Assembly: GCF_048265165.1 (NCBI RefSeq)
Contig: NZ_JBLXCD010000007.1
Span: 62,001 to 126,000, forward strand
Length of the DNA stretch: 64,000 nucleotides
Source of the DNA: Oceanospirillum sp048265165
GTDB lineage: Bacteria; Pseudomonadota; Gammaproteobacteria; Pseudomonadales; Halomonadaceae
Direction: 5' to 3'
The notes under the pieces were generated by a model that searched no databases, was not told where the DNA came from, and worked only from the letters and a program-made list of their open reading frames with translations. Shown in pieces: positions 41,717 through 50,925 of the stretch. The position numbers were made by a program, and so were the translations under genes. Each line of letters begins with the position of its first letter. The first letter of the stretch is position 1.

Positions 41717-43066
41717 TTAAGCAACCCGCTTCAGGCGCGCCATATAGAAACCGTCACTGTTCAGAGCGGACGGGTAGATTGTTGTCTCTTCTAGCAACTC
41801 AAAAGCACCGCTGCAGTTTTGCAGGAAGTGAGCGACCTGATCCTGATTCTCCATCGGTAGAATGCTGCAGGTGGCATAAACCACCTCGCCACCTACCTTC
41901 GCCATCTTGCTGTAGCGCTGCAGAATATCCTGCTGGGTTATGCAGAGTTGCTCAAGATCGTCAAACAGAGGGTTCCATTTGGCTTCCGGATTACGGCGTA
42001 GAACACCAAGGCCGGAACAAGGTACATCCAGAAGAACACGGTCTGCACTGGCCCGCAGACGCTTGATCTGAGTGGAGGATTCGATCAGACGGGTTTCCAG
42101 GTTGTTTATGCCGGTGCGTTTAGCACGCTTACGCAACTGATCCAGCTTACGTTGCTCCACATCCATAGCAATGATACGCCCTTTATTCTGCATCAGTGCG
42201 GCTATATGCAGGGTTTTTCCGCCGGTTCCCGCGCAGGCGTCAACAGTGAGCATGCCCGGCTTGGGATTGAGCATTCTGGCAATCTGTTGAGACCCCAGGT
42301 CCTGCTGCTCAAACCAGCCGTCGTGGAAGCTCTTGCTGCGAAACAGAGGAACATCGCCACGAATAATCAGAGCATCCGGTTGCTTATCCACAGGTTCGCT
42401 GGGAATTTGTTCCGCTTTGAGCTGCTGCTGTAATTGCTCCCGGGTTCCTTTTAGTTGATTGGCCCTAATGTAACGCAGCGGAGCTTGCGCCAGAAACTCG
42501 CGCTCCTGTGGCCAGCGCCGCCCCAGTTGTTGCTGAGCAATCTTATCGAGCCATTCGGGGCAGCCATCTTTCAACAACGGCCATTGATTGGCTTCTTCGA
42601 TGCGGCGGTGATCAATACTGAAACCTGTTTTTCTGCCCTTGCTGTGCTGTTTCGGTGCCCGACCCTGCTCTGTAAGCCATGCTAGTAGAAGATGTTCCGG
42701 TGCTTTCTCATCGGCAGGATCATCCAGTTCGGCAATGAAGAGATAAAAACTCAGGCGGCGGATAATGTCGCCGGTAGCATTCACAATTCGCCCCTGCTCA
42801 ATGGGTGTCATCTCATTGCGGGAAAAATGATAGGCATAGCTGCGATCCAGGGCTTTTTTGTTGTGCAGAACATCTGACAGCAGTGCACAGACTACGGTGT
42901 TAAACATTGAAGGCATCTGTGTATTAGCCCGACTGCGGGGACCGCCCCCTTGTTGAGGGCGTCCTGTGCTGCTGCGGCTTTTATGAATGTGGCCAGAGGC
43001 AGATGGACGGCCAGCATTTTTTGCAGAGGCTCTTTTGGGCGATCGTGAAGGCTTTTTAGCTGGCAT
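41717..43066 (-). CDS. RsmB/RsmF-type RNA cytosine-C5 methyltransferase
   Basis: 449 residues. A basic low-complexity N-terminal tail (about 1-45, rich in Ser, Arg, Lys, Pro) precedes an NusB-like region and an NOL1/NOP2/Sun catalytic domain (about 235-445). SAM site LTVDACAGTGGKTLHIA; motif IV DVPCSGLGVLRRNPE; motif VI catalytic cysteine in YATCSI. The target is probably 16S rRNA but the exact cytosine is not predictable. ATG 43066 is chosen; the open frame to 43216 includes non-family residues. Confidence 0.88.
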   Translation of the reverse strand: MPAKKPSRSPKRASAKNAGRPSASGHIHKSRSSTGRPQQGGGPRSRANTQMPSMFNTVVCALLSDVLHNKKALDRSYAYHFSRNEMTPIEQGRIVNATGDIIRRLSFYLFIAELDDPADEKAPEHLLLAWLTEQGRAPKQHSKGRKTGFSIDHRRIEEANQWPLLKDGCPEWLDKIAQQQLGRRWPQEREFLAQAPLRYIRANQLKGTREQLQQQLKAEQIPSEPVDKQPDALIIRGDVPLFRSKSFHDGWFEQQDLGSQQIARMLNPKPGMLTVDACAGTGGKTLHIAALMQNKGRIIAMDVEQRKLDQLRKRAKRTGINNLETRLIESSTQIKRLRASADRVLLDVPCSGLGVLRRNPEAKWNPLFDDLEQLCITQQDILQRYSKMAKVGGEVVYATCSILPMENQDQVAHFLQNCSGAFELLEETTIYPSALNSDGFYMARLKRVA

Positions 43067-43296
43067 AAGGTACTCGTTCAGGCTAGGGCAGGATAGTAAA
43101 GAGTAAAACAGGGCAGGCATCATAAGTATTTGCCTGGCAAGCCGCAATGGCTCAGGTTTGTTTAAGAAAAATGTTTGTTGTAGCGGGCTGTATTGTGATT
43201 GCTTTGAGTCATACATATAGCCCCTTTTTTTGTATGGATATTTGGCGTTAAGTTATCCTTGTACGCATGGTCCGTCATAGCTTGAGAGGTAGTTTA

Positions 43297-44289
43297 ATGA
43301 AGCATTTACTTATTGCAGCGACCTTTATAGGGTTGGCCCCCTTTGCAGTTGCAGATATGCGTAGCGAGCCGGTAGAGCCTGTATCACCGGTAAAAGAAAT
43401 TAACCTTGCACTATCTGAGTTGGGTAAAAAACTTTATTTTGACCCAAGGCTTTCAGCTTCTGGGTTTATTTCATGTAATTCCTGCCATAACCTGAGTATG
43501 GGGGGAACGGATAATATTAAAACCTCAATTGGTCATAAGTGGCAGCAAGGGCCAATTAACTCTCCTACGGTGCTTAACTCAAGTCTGAGTCTGGCTCAGT
43601 TCTGGGATGGTCGTGCTGCAGATCTTAAAGAGCAGGCAGGTGGCCCAATAGCAAACCCCGGGGAGATGGCATCGTCTCATACTCTGGCTGTCGATGTTGT
43701 TGCTTCTATTCCTGGTTATGTACATGACTTTAAGCAGGTGTTTGGTGATAGCGGTACAGTCAATATAGACCGTATTACAGATGCGATTGCTGAGTTTGAA
43801 AAAACACTGGTAACGCCAAATGCACCGTTTGACCGTTGGTTGCTGGGCGATGATCGTGCAATTAGTCAGTACGAGCTTGAAGGGTACAAGCTCTTTAAGA
43901 GTAGTGGTTGTGTAGCCTGCCACAATGGTGAGGCTGTTGGTGGGAACTCATTCCAGAAAATGGGCATTATGGAGCCTTACCAAACTCATAATCAAGTTGA
44001 AGGCCGTGCGGCTGTAACCGGCAAAGATGCTGATCGTTTTATGTTTAAAGTGCCGACATTGCGCAATGTGGAGCTGACTTACCCCTACTTCCATGATGGA
44101 GAGGCAGAAACCCTCACAGAGGCCACTGATATCATGGGACGTCTGCAACTCGGCCGCAAGTTTACTGAAGAAGAGAATGCCAAAATTGTTGCGTTCCTGA
44201 AAACCCTGACTGGTGATCAGCCTAAGTTTATGATGCCGATTTTACCGCCGTCTGTTGACCAGACTCCAAAACCTCAACCATTTGACTAA
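43297..44289 (+). CDS. Di-haem cytochrome c peroxidase (CCP/MauG family)
   Basis: Periplasmic enzyme that reduces hydrogen peroxide with electrons from c-type cytochromes. 330 residues; signal peptide cleaved after FAVA. Two c-haem motifs, CNSCH and CVACH. FWDGRAADLKEQAGGPIANP and FKVPTLRNVELTYPYFHDG are typical of bacterial CCPs, the latter giving distal ligands. ATG 43297 follows GAGAGGTAG; an upstream ATG 30 bases earlier lacks a site. It lies before a peroxiredoxin gene, forming a small peroxide-defence pair. Confidence 0.94.
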   Translation: MKHLLIAATFIGLAPFAVADMRSEPVEPVSPVKEINLALSELGKKLYFDPRLSASGFISCNSCHNLSMGGTDNIKTSIGHKWQQGPINSPTVLNSSLSLAQFWDGRAADLKEQAGGPIANPGEMASSHTLAVDVVASIPGYVHDFKQVFGDSGTVNIDRITDAIAEFEKTLVTPNAPFDRWLLGDDRAISQYELEGYKLFKSSGCVACHNGEAVGGNSFQKMGIMEPYQTHNQVEGRAAVTGKDADRFMFKVPTLRNVELTYPYFHDGEAETLTEATDIMGRLQLGRKFTEEENAKIVAFLKTLTGDQPKFMMPILPPSVDQTPKPQPFD

Positions 44290-44300
44290 TAACCTTCCCG

Positions 44301-44329
44301 CAGAGCTATAGGTTTCACCTATAGCTCTG
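44301..44329 (+). terminator. Hairpin between peroxidase and peroxiredoxin genes
   Basis: CAGAGCTATAGGT (44301-44313) pairs perfectly with ACCTATAGCTCTG (44317-44329) around TTC, and outer AACCT/AGGTT can extend it. The T-rich tail TTATTTCTTG starts a few bases later, so it is probably a partial terminator. Confidence 0.6.
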
Positions 44330-44408
44330 ATAGGTTATTTCTTGTGTTTATTTTATTAGGAGGTGTTAAATTAGAGTTATACAAAACGAATGAAGACGGA
44401 GAAATTAA

Positions 44409-45062
44409 ATGGACAATAACATACAGCAAGTTGCAGGTTTACCACGATTAAATGAGCCTGCTCCAGCGTTTAGTGCTCCAACCACTGATGGTGTGAAAAC
44501 CCTGGAAGACTATAAAGGGAAGTGGCTGGTACTCTTTTCCCACCCTGCCGACTTTACACCGGTATGCACTACTGAATTTATGGCATTCGCTAAATTAGCA
44601 CCAGAGTTTAATAAACGGAACTGTGAACTGCTTGGGCTTTCGATTGATAGTCATCACTCGCACATAGCTTGGATGCGCAACATTAAAGAGAAGTTTGGTG
44701 TTGAGATCCCATTCCCGATTATCGCCGATCTGAAAATGGATGTTGCCCGCGCTTATGGCATGATCCATCCGGGAGCTGCTGATACATCTGCGGTTCGGGC
44801 AACTTTTCTGATTGATCCGGAAGGTATCCTGCGGGCTATGGTTTACTACCCGATGAGTAATGGCCGTTCAATTCCTGAATTCTTGCGAATGCTGGATGCG
44901 ATGCAAACCAGTGATGAGCATCAGGTTGCAACACCGGAAGGTTGGCAGCCAGGTGATAAGGTGATTGTACCGCCGTCAGCAACAGCTGAAGGTGCTGAGG
45001 AGCGCATGAATTCCGGTGATTACGAGTGTGTGGATTTCTATTTCTGTACTAAAACGCTGTAG
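44409..45062 (+). CDS. Peroxiredoxin, Prx6-type
   Basis: Thiol peroxidase that reduces hydrogen peroxide and organic peroxides. 217 residues. The peroxidatic cysteine is Cys53 in SHPADFTPVCTTEF; the C-terminal extension carries Cys207 and Cys213 (YECVDFYFCTKTL), as in the AhpC/Prx6-like proteins with an extended C terminus, where one may act as resolving cysteine. CGGAGA precedes the start. It follows the di-haem peroxidase gene; a hairpin lies in between. Confidence 0.93.
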   Translation: MDNNIQQVAGLPRLNEPAPAFSAPTTDGVKTLEDYKGKWLVLFSHPADFTPVCTTEFMAFAKLAPEFNKRNCELLGLSIDSHHSHIAWMRNIKEKFGVEIPFPIIADLKMDVARAYGMIHPGAADTSAVRATFLIDPEGILRAMVYYPMSNGRSIPEFLRMLDAMQTSDEHQVATPEGWQPGDKVIVPPSATAEGAEERMNSGDYECVDFYFCTKTL

Positions 45063-45098
45063 TTGACCAGACTGTTTACAGCCTGAAATATTATTTAA

Positions 45099-45147
45099 GT
45101 GAATCACCCAGAGTTTACGTTTTTTCCGTATTTCTGTGGTGATTCAC
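45099..45147. terminator. Long hairpin between convergent genes
   Basis: GTGAATCACC (45099-45108) pairs perfectly with GGTGATTCAC (45138-45147), and CAGA/TCTG and TACG/CGTA pairs continue inside with bulges. On the minus strand it is followed by a T/A-rich tail. It probably ends transcription from both sides (peroxiredoxin and the 45-52 kb operon). Confidence 0.55.
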
Positions 45148-45219
45148 CGCATAGCGTTCAGCTTTTCTTCGATGCTACCGCTTGCATTTTTTTACCTTAA
45201 TCTCAATATCCCATATAAA

Positions 45220-46011
45220 TTAATAAATTTTATATTCTATTTTTTTATCGAGTAATGCATTGGCCAATTCGATAAAACCTAAACCGCCATTTTGTTGAGT
45301 AATATAGTCGGGCTTATGACTCAATGTTGGCAAAAATCTTTGTACGTTCGCCACGCCTACCGTTAGCGGAATAGATTCAAACATGGCCTCATCGTTGGTG
45401 GAGTCTCCGATAAAAGCGCATTCACCTAAAGCAATTTGCTGAGTTTCCAGCCACGCCATAGCACCGCTGGCCTTATTGTAATCGCCGATCCAGATGTTGA
45501 TATGAATAGAGCTAAGCTTGGCATTAACTCCTTGAGATTTCAGCCATTCGGTTGCTTGTTTTGCTCTGAAAAAATCGACCTTTACTGCCTGTCCGATATC
45601 CAGTGCTACATCGCTAATACGAAAGTTTTGATCTTGGGTAAAGCCGATATCGGGGAAAGTTTTTTTCAGTTTTATCGCTAACTCTTTAAGTTCATCGAGG
45701 TCCTGGTCAACCTGCTCTGCGGCTTTTAAATAGTGAATGATTGTATGTCCGCCCTCAGCTTGTTCCATATAAAATGCGCCGTTTTCTCCGACAATATATT
45801 TGATAGGCAAGGTTTTTAATAAGCAATCACACCAACCTGCACTTGCGCCTGTGACGGGTACAACTAAAATGCCAGCGGCTCTTAGCTGATGTATGGCTTG
45901 TATTGTCTCGAATGGTATTTCGCCGTTGAAGGTAAGGGTGTCGTCTACATCGGTAAATAGGACGCGGATTTTCTGGCTGAGATTGCTAGGTAATTGTTCG
46001 GGCATAGTCAT
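45220..46011 (-). CDS. HAD-IIB family phosphatase
   Basis: 263 residues of the HAD superfamily, subclass IIB (Cof/SPP-like). Motif I is LFTDVDDTLTFNGE (nucleophile and acid/base aspartates), motif II is VVPVTGAS, the motif III lysine is probably in NKASGAMAWLE and motif IV is FIGDSTNDEAMF. The alpha/beta cap lies at about 90-190. Substrate unknown; sugar phosphates are usual. Last gene of the operon, six bases after the EEP gene, so the two hydrolases are probably made together. Confidence 0.88.
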   Translation of the reverse strand: MTMPEQLPSNLSQKIRVLFTDVDDTLTFNGEIPFETIQAIHQLRAAGILVVPVTGASAGWCDCLLKTLPIKYIVGENGAFYMEQAEGGHTIIHYLKAAEQVDQDLDELKELAIKLKKTFPDIGFTQDQNFRISDVALDIGQAVKVDFFRAKQATEWLKSQGVNAKLSSIHINIWIGDYNKASGAMAWLETQQIALGECAFIGDSTNDEAMFESIPLTVGVANVQRFLPTLSHKPDYITQQNGGLGFIELANALLDKKIEYKIY

Positions 46012-46017
46012 AAGTCA

Positions 46018-46857
46018 TTAGTCTTTTAAAGTAAGGCAGATAGGTTGATGGTCCGAAGCCATGGTTTCAGTGTTCACTTCAAACGTGTCGATAAGGTTTT
46101 GTAACGTAGCGCTACAAAGGAAGTAATCCCGAGTATGCGGGCCTTCAGGCCAAAGCGCTTGATCGTGAACACCACAGGTTGGCTGGCGTGTTTTGTTGGT
46201 AGAAAGTGTGGCGCAATCAAGCCAGCCATCGGTTTGAGTAAGCTGCAGATAAGAGGGGCTGTCGAGAGCGACATTTAAGTCGCCGCACAGCAATACATGG
46301 TGGCCTTTTTCTGCACTGTGGTAGGCATCTTGATCGAAAATTTCTGGGTTAGGCGTCAGCAAGGGCGATGCATGACCAAGAATCTGAGCTTTTAAATTTG
46401 CCAAATAGTCTAACTGCTGCTGAGACTCCAAGGCGGAGTGATAAGCAAGGTGGGTACTGAGTAAGGTTATACTTGAATCATGATAGCGAATTACAGTCTC
46501 CACTAAAGTCCTGGGAATCTGTATCGCTGGTCGTACACAGGGCATTGGTAGCTGGTGGCTACGCTGATCTAACAAGGTGCCATGTTTTACCAAGGTAAGA
46601 TTGCCAAACTCCTGTCGTCTTTGAGCATCCAAAGGACGGCTAAAGCCCGGTGCCCATGCGCTGTGGTAGTTGGCAAAAGCCTCTTCAAATATTTTTTTCT
46701 GATCGTTGTTACTATAAGGCTCAATGTAGCGTGCTACTTCTTGCAAGCAGATAGCGTCAAGCTCTCCAAAAGCTTTAATATCCCTGATAATTCGTTCGCT
46801 ATCAAAGACATCATCACACCCCTTGGTCGATTGAATATTCCAACTGAGTATCCGCAT
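46018..46857 (-). CDS. EEP-fold (endonuclease/exonuclease/phosphatase) phosphodiesterase
   Basis: 279 residues, metal-dependent EEP superfamily. Catalytic signatures: ILSWNIQ at the start, ICLQEVARY, LLSTHLAYH, LLCGDLNVALDSPSY and the final ASDHQPICL. All expected metal and catalytic residues are present, and there is no signal peptide, so it acts in the cytoplasm. The superfamily includes phosphodiesterases, inositol phosphatases and sphingomyelinases. Its start overlaps the permease stop as TAATG. In the ugp operon a glycerophosphodiesterase takes this place, which suggests cleavage of an imported phosphodiester; this is inference. Confidence 0.85.
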   Translation of the reverse strand: MRILSWNIQSTKGCDDVFDSERIIRDIKAFGELDAICLQEVARYIEPYSNNDQKKIFEEAFANYHSAWAPGFSRPLDAQRRQEFGNLTLVKHGTLLDQRSHQLPMPCVRPAIQIPRTLVETVIRYHDSSITLLSTHLAYHSALESQQQLDYLANLKAQILGHASPLLTPNPEIFDQDAYHSAEKGHHVLLCGDLNVALDSPSYLQLTQTDGWLDCATLSTNKTRQPTCGVHDQALWPEGPHTRDYFLCSATLQNLIDTFEVNTETMASDHQPICLTLKD

Positions 46858-47666
46858 TATTTAATCCCGGCATGCATAAATGATTGGATAAATTGGCGCT
46901 GAAAAAGAATAAATACCGCCAGTAAAGGCCCGATAGAGATCAAGGTGCCAGCGCAGATTACGCCCCAGTCCACACCTGATTCCGGCGCACCAAAAATGGA
47001 TAAGCCAACGGTTAATGGGCGGCTGTTTTCTGTATTGGTCGCCACCAGAGGCCAAAGAAAATTATTCCAGTGGGTACTGATTGAAACCAAGGCGTAAGCC
47101 ACATAAGTAGGCTTGGCGAGAGGTACATAAACCTTCCAAATGATTTGTAAAAGGTTGCAACCTTCGAGCTTGGCGGCATTTTCTAAATCCATCGGTACGC
47201 TCTTAAAGCTTTGGCGCAACAGAAAAATGCCAAAGGCACTGGCCATGTAAGGAATAGCTACTGCAAAGTAGGTATCAATAAGGCGTAACTGTGCAAGAGT
47301 TTGATAGTTTTCTACAATGAGTATTTCCGGTGTCACCATGAGCTGCATGATGATCAAACTAAAGATCAATGCACGGCCACGAAACTCAATACGCGCTAAA
47401 GCATAGGCCGCTAACGTACATACGATTAACTGCCCTATTAGGGTCAACAGACTGATAGCAAAGGTATTAAGCATGTAGCGCACGAAAGGTGCCTGATCCC
47501 AGGCTTTGATAAAGTTGTTTATTTCCAATGGCGCAAAAAGCTGAAAACTGGTGGCATAGTCTGCACTGTGAAACGCGGCCCAAAATGCATACAGCAAAGG
47601 AAATACCCATAGCAGGGCGAAGACCCAAGCGACACCAGAAGAGCAGGCGGTGAATAATTTATTCAT
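46857..47666 (-). CDS. UgpE-like ABC transporter permease
   Basis: 269 residues, six predicted helices, MalG/UgpE family of carbohydrate-type importers. The EAA loop that docks onto the ATPase reads ENAAKLEGCNLLQIIWKVYVP in part (about 155-175). Third transport gene of the operon, 23 bases after the UgpA-like permease and overlapping the EEP gene by one base. Confidence 0.92.
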   Translation of the reverse strand: MNKLFTACSSGVAWVFALLWVFPLLYAFWAAFHSADYATSFQLFAPLEINNFIKAWDQAPFVRYMLNTFAISLLTLIGQLIVCTLAAYALARIEFRGRALIFSLIIMQLMVTPEILIVENYQTLAQLRLIDTYFAVAIPYMASAFGIFLLRQSFKSVPMDLENAAKLEGCNLLQIIWKVYVPLAKPTYVAYALVSISTHWNNFLWPLVATNTENSRPLTVGLSIFGAPESGVDWGVICAGTLISIGPLLAVFILFQRQFIQSFMHAGIK

Positions 47667-47689
47667 GACGGGGCTCTACGGTTAGGGGA

Positions 47690-48553
47690 TTAATAATGAA
47701 CACGGCGTTCAATAACTCCGAATTGAATTAACGCCATAACGATTAATACCAACAGCAATATGACGGTAAGCGCCGAAGCATAAGCGGTATCGAAAAATGC
47801 AAACGAGTTCTCGTAGATGTAATAAAGTAACAAGTTGGTTGCATTGTTTGGCCCACCTTTGGTCAAGATAAAAAGGTGGTCAATCAACTTAAACGCGTTT
47901 AATAAAGCGTTTACAAATACAAATAAAGTCGTCGGCATCAATAATGGAAAAGTAATACGTTTAAACGTGTACCACACAGAGGCATTTTCTGTTTTAGCCG
48001 CTTTATATAAATCAGGTGAAATGGTTTGTAATGCCGCCAGATAAAAAATCATAAAGAAGCCAGCTTCTTTCCAGATGGTCATGGCCATTAGGCTGTATAG
48101 AGCCGTGTCTGGGTCCCCTAACCAGTTGATTCCTGATCCGCCAAAACTTTCGAGTATACTGTTAAATAAGCCAATTTCGGGGCTGTAAAACAGTAACCAA
48201 ATATTCGCTACAGAAATCATCGGTAACATGGTCGGAGTAAAGAAAGAAAGACGTAGAAAGCTTTGCCCTGCAATCTTGCTGTTCACCCATAGGGCCATAA
48301 CTAACGCCAGCACGATTGAGGCAGGGACGGTCACTAAGGCATAGAGCAGGTTGTTTTTCAGTACTTTCCAGAAAACAGTGTCCTCTATTAAACGGGCATA
48401 GTTCTCATCGCTAAAATAGTCACCCATTTGTACGCCAAAGCCGAAAAAGCTGCGCCATACCGTATTCCCAATAGGGAAGTAGGTAAAAGCGACCAGAAGT
48501 ATTAGGGCGGGTGCCAATAGTAACCAAGCTTGGGCTTTGTAGGTTTTAAACAT
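47690..48553 (-). CDS. UgpA-like ABC transporter permease
   Basis: 287 residues, six predicted helices, MalF/UgpA family. The opening LLLAPALILLVAFTYFPIGN and the EAA loop (YKAAKTENASVWYTFKRITF in part) are typical. It would pair with the UgpE-like subunit to form the membrane channel. 52 bases after the binding-protein gene. Confidence 0.92.
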   Translation of the reverse strand: MFKTYKAQAWLLLAPALILLVAFTYFPIGNTVWRSFFGFGVQMGDYFSDENYARLIEDTVFWKVLKNNLLYALVTVPASIVLALVMALWVNSKIAGQSFLRLSFFTPTMLPMISVANIWLLFYSPEIGLFNSILESFGGSGINWLGDPDTALYSLMAMTIWKEAGFFMIFYLAALQTISPDLYKAAKTENASVWYTFKRITFPLLMPTTLFVFVNALLNAFKLIDHLFILTKGGPNNATNLLLYYIYENSFAFFDTAYASALTVILLLVLIVMALIQFGVIERRVHY

Positions 48554-48605
48554 ATTTTATCTCAGTGCGAGGCCAATAAAGGCCCCGCTGTATTCAAGTT
48601 GAAAA

Positions 48606-49889
48606 TTAACGGTAACGAGACAGAATACGTTCTGCTTGTTTCTGGGCAGACGTTAACGCCTGCTCAGCACTTTTTTGGCCGTTTAGTACCGCTTGAATCG
48701 CATCATCCAGCAGTTTGCGCACGCGACCCGATTGGTGGGTCGATAGCTCAGCTGTTGCAAATTTAAGCTGATCACGCGCCACAGCTGCAGGTGGGAAGTT
48801 GCTTACATACTCTTTTAGCTCTGGTGTTTGATAAGCCGCTGGGCTGATGCCCATGTAGCCAGTTTGAATGCTCCATTTTGCGGCTTGCTCCGGTGATGTC
48901 ATGAACTTCACTAGCTCTAAAGCCGCGTGTTTCTCTTCTTTGGTGGCATTTTTGAAGAGGTAGAAGTTACCGCCACCCGTTGGTGAGCCACGCTCAACAT
49001 CGGCAGGTAACATCGCCACACCGAAATCAAACTTCGCTGCGTTCTTAACGGCTGTTAGATTGCCTGTTGAATGCCACATCATGGCCGTTTTTTCTTCTAG
49101 GAAGTTTTGGCGTAAAGTGCCCCATTCAATAGTGCCTTTTGGCATTACTTGGTACTTATCACCAAGATCTTGCCAAAACTCCAGAGCTGCAATCGCTTTT
49201 GGGTCATCGAAGTAGGTTTTGTCGCCCGCCTGATTCATTAGCTTATGGTTTTTCTCTTTCGTTAAGGCTCCAAACATCCAGTATGGGTAACCCGTTGATG
49301 GAATCATCGCGCCCCATTGAGTTACTTTGCCATTGCTGTCTTTCTTGGTCAGTTTCTGACCCATGTCGATCAGCTCTTGCCAGTTGCTTGGCGCTTTTTC
49401 TGGATCAAGCCCTGCCGCGCGGAACATGTCTTTGTTGTAGTACATAACAATGGTCGAACGCTGGAAAGGAATGCCGTAGGTTTTGCCATCGACGATACCG
49501 TTTTCCATCAGTGCGGGGTGGAAGCTGTTGAGCCAAGTCTTTTCTTCAGGTGTACTGATTACGTCATCAAATGGCACGATAGCGTCCAAATCCATGAGCT
49601 CATGAACATCAATGGAGAACATAACGGATAATTGCGCGGGCTGGCCACTGTTAAGTGCTGCAAGGGCTTTAACTCGGGCATCATTGTAGTTGCCGGCATA
49701 GATCGCATTGACGTCAATGTCTGGGTTTTGTTGTTCAAAATCGTCCACAATCGAGTCCACTACCTTGGTTAAAGAACCACCAACGGAGACTGGGTAGTAC
49801 ATGGTTAACTCTGTTTTGGCGTGCACTAACGCTGAAAAACTCAGCCCTATTGCTCCTACGGTGAGAAGTTTCTTCAGGTTTTTACGCAT
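48606..49889 (-). CDS. UgpB-like periplasmic solute-binding protein
   Basis: 427 residues, family 1 solute-binding protein closest in layout to UgpB, the glycerol-3-phosphate/glycerophosphodiester receptor. Signal peptide cleaved after ALVHA. Segments matching UgpB ligand regions are YNDARVKALAALNSG, QRSTIVMYYNKDMF, the serine in MMWHSTGNL, the GGGNFYLF loop, TGYMGIS and the arginine of SGRVRKLLDDA. ATG 49889 has GGAG at good spacing; upstream ATGs at 49919 and 49937 overlap the ATPase gene. The ligand is not certain. Confidence 0.9.
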   Translation of the reverse strand: MRKNLKKLLTVGAIGLSFSALVHAKTELTMYYPVSVGGSLTKVVDSIVDDFEQQNPDIDVNAIYAGNYNDARVKALAALNSGQPAQLSVMFSIDVHELMDLDAIVPFDDVISTPEEKTWLNSFHPALMENGIVDGKTYGIPFQRSTIVMYYNKDMFRAAGLDPEKAPSNWQELIDMGQKLTKKDSNGKVTQWGAMIPSTGYPYWMFGALTKEKNHKLMNQAGDKTYFDDPKAIAALEFWQDLGDKYQVMPKGTIEWGTLRQNFLEEKTAMMWHSTGNLTAVKNAAKFDFGVAMLPADVERGSPTGGGNFYLFKNATKEEKHAALELVKFMTSPEQAAKWSIQTGYMGISPAAYQTPELKEYVSNFPPAAVARDQLKFATAELSTHQSGRVRKLLDDAIQAVLNGQKSAEQALTSAQKQAERILSRYR

Positions 49890-49923
49890 TACAGTCGCTC
49901 CATTCAGGTTGGTTTTCATCGTG

Positions 49924-50925
49924 CTATACCCCGGCAAGACGTTTGCCAGTTGTTTTGGAAAAAAGATGTTGTTCTTGCTCAGGCCAAAGGATGTTGAGCT
50001 GTGAACCTGTGCTTAAATGATGTTTTCCCATTAGGGACAACTGAATGTCTTTAGCGCCCTGATAAGGGCCATTTACAATGTCCACGTTGATGACAGTGGT
50101 CGCCCCCTGATAGTCACAGCTATTGATCTTGGCGGCATGACCTGCTGAGTTGAGCTCGATATGTTCAGGGCGAATACCAATGATGTGTTCTCCATGGGGA
50201 ATCAGGTTCATCGATGGGTGGCCAATAAAACGTGCGACAAAAGTCGACTCAGGCTGCTGGTAGAAGCTCTCCGGCGTGCCCTGTTGCTCTACTTGACCTT
50301 GATTTAACAAGATGATCTTGTCGGCCATACTCATGGCTTCAATCTGATCATGGGTGACATAAACGAGGGTTAAACCAAGGCTTTTTTGTAGCTGACGCAG
50401 CTCATTACGCATTTCGTTACGAAGCTTGGTATCTAAGTTGGAAAGCGGTTCATCCATCAGGCACAGAGGGGCTTGTGACGCGATACTTCTTGCCAGAGCC
50501 ACACGCTGGCATTGGCCGCCAGAAAGTTGGCTTGGTTTCTTTTGGATATGTTCTTCAAGGCCGACCAGTTCAATGGCGTGTTTTAGTCGTTTAATTTGCT
50601 CTTGCTTATCAACTCGCCGCGCTTTTAAACCAAACAAGATGTTTTCCTTCACGGTCAGGTGAGGGAATAGCGCATAAGACTGGAACACCATGGATAATCC
50701 ACGTTTACCCGGTGGTAATTGAGTGATGTTTTGGCTCCCAAGATGAATCTCTCCGGCGCTGGGTGACTCAAGTCCTGCAATCATGTTTAAAGTCGTCGAT
50801 TTACCACAGCCACTGGGCCCTAATAGGGAGATAAACTCGCCTTGTTCGATGGAGAAGCTAATATCATTGACGACACAATGATTGGCATATTCTTTAGTTA
50901 AGTTAGAGACGTTTAAAAAGCTCAT
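49924..50925 (-). CDS. UgpC/MalK-like ABC transporter ATPase
   Basis: 333 residues. Walker A GPSGCGKST, Q-loop VFQSYALFPH, signature LSGGQCQRVAL (a cysteine where Gln/Arg is usual), Walker B LCLMDEPLSNLD, H-loop YVTHDQ. A C-terminal TOBE/OB regulatory domain (about 235-333) ends with a segment like that of UgpC. Its start overlaps the regulator stop by four bases (ATGA), so the two are translationally coupled. Confidence 0.94.
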   Translation of the reverse strand: MSFLNVSNLTKEYANHCVVNDISFSIEQGEFISLLGPSGCGKSTTLNMIAGLESPSAGEIHLGSQNITQLPPGKRGLSMVFQSYALFPHLTVKENILFGLKARRVDKQEQIKRLKHAIELVGLEEHIQKKPSQLSGGQCQRVALARSIASQAPLCLMDEPLSNLDTKLRNEMRNELRQLQKSLGLTLVYVTHDQIEAMSMADKIILLNQGQVEQQGTPESFYQQPESTFVARFIGHPSMNLIPHGEHIIGIRPEHIELNSAGHAAKINSCDYQGATTVINVDIVNGPYQGAKDIQLSLMGKHHLSTGSQLNILWPEQEQHLFSKTTGKRLAGV

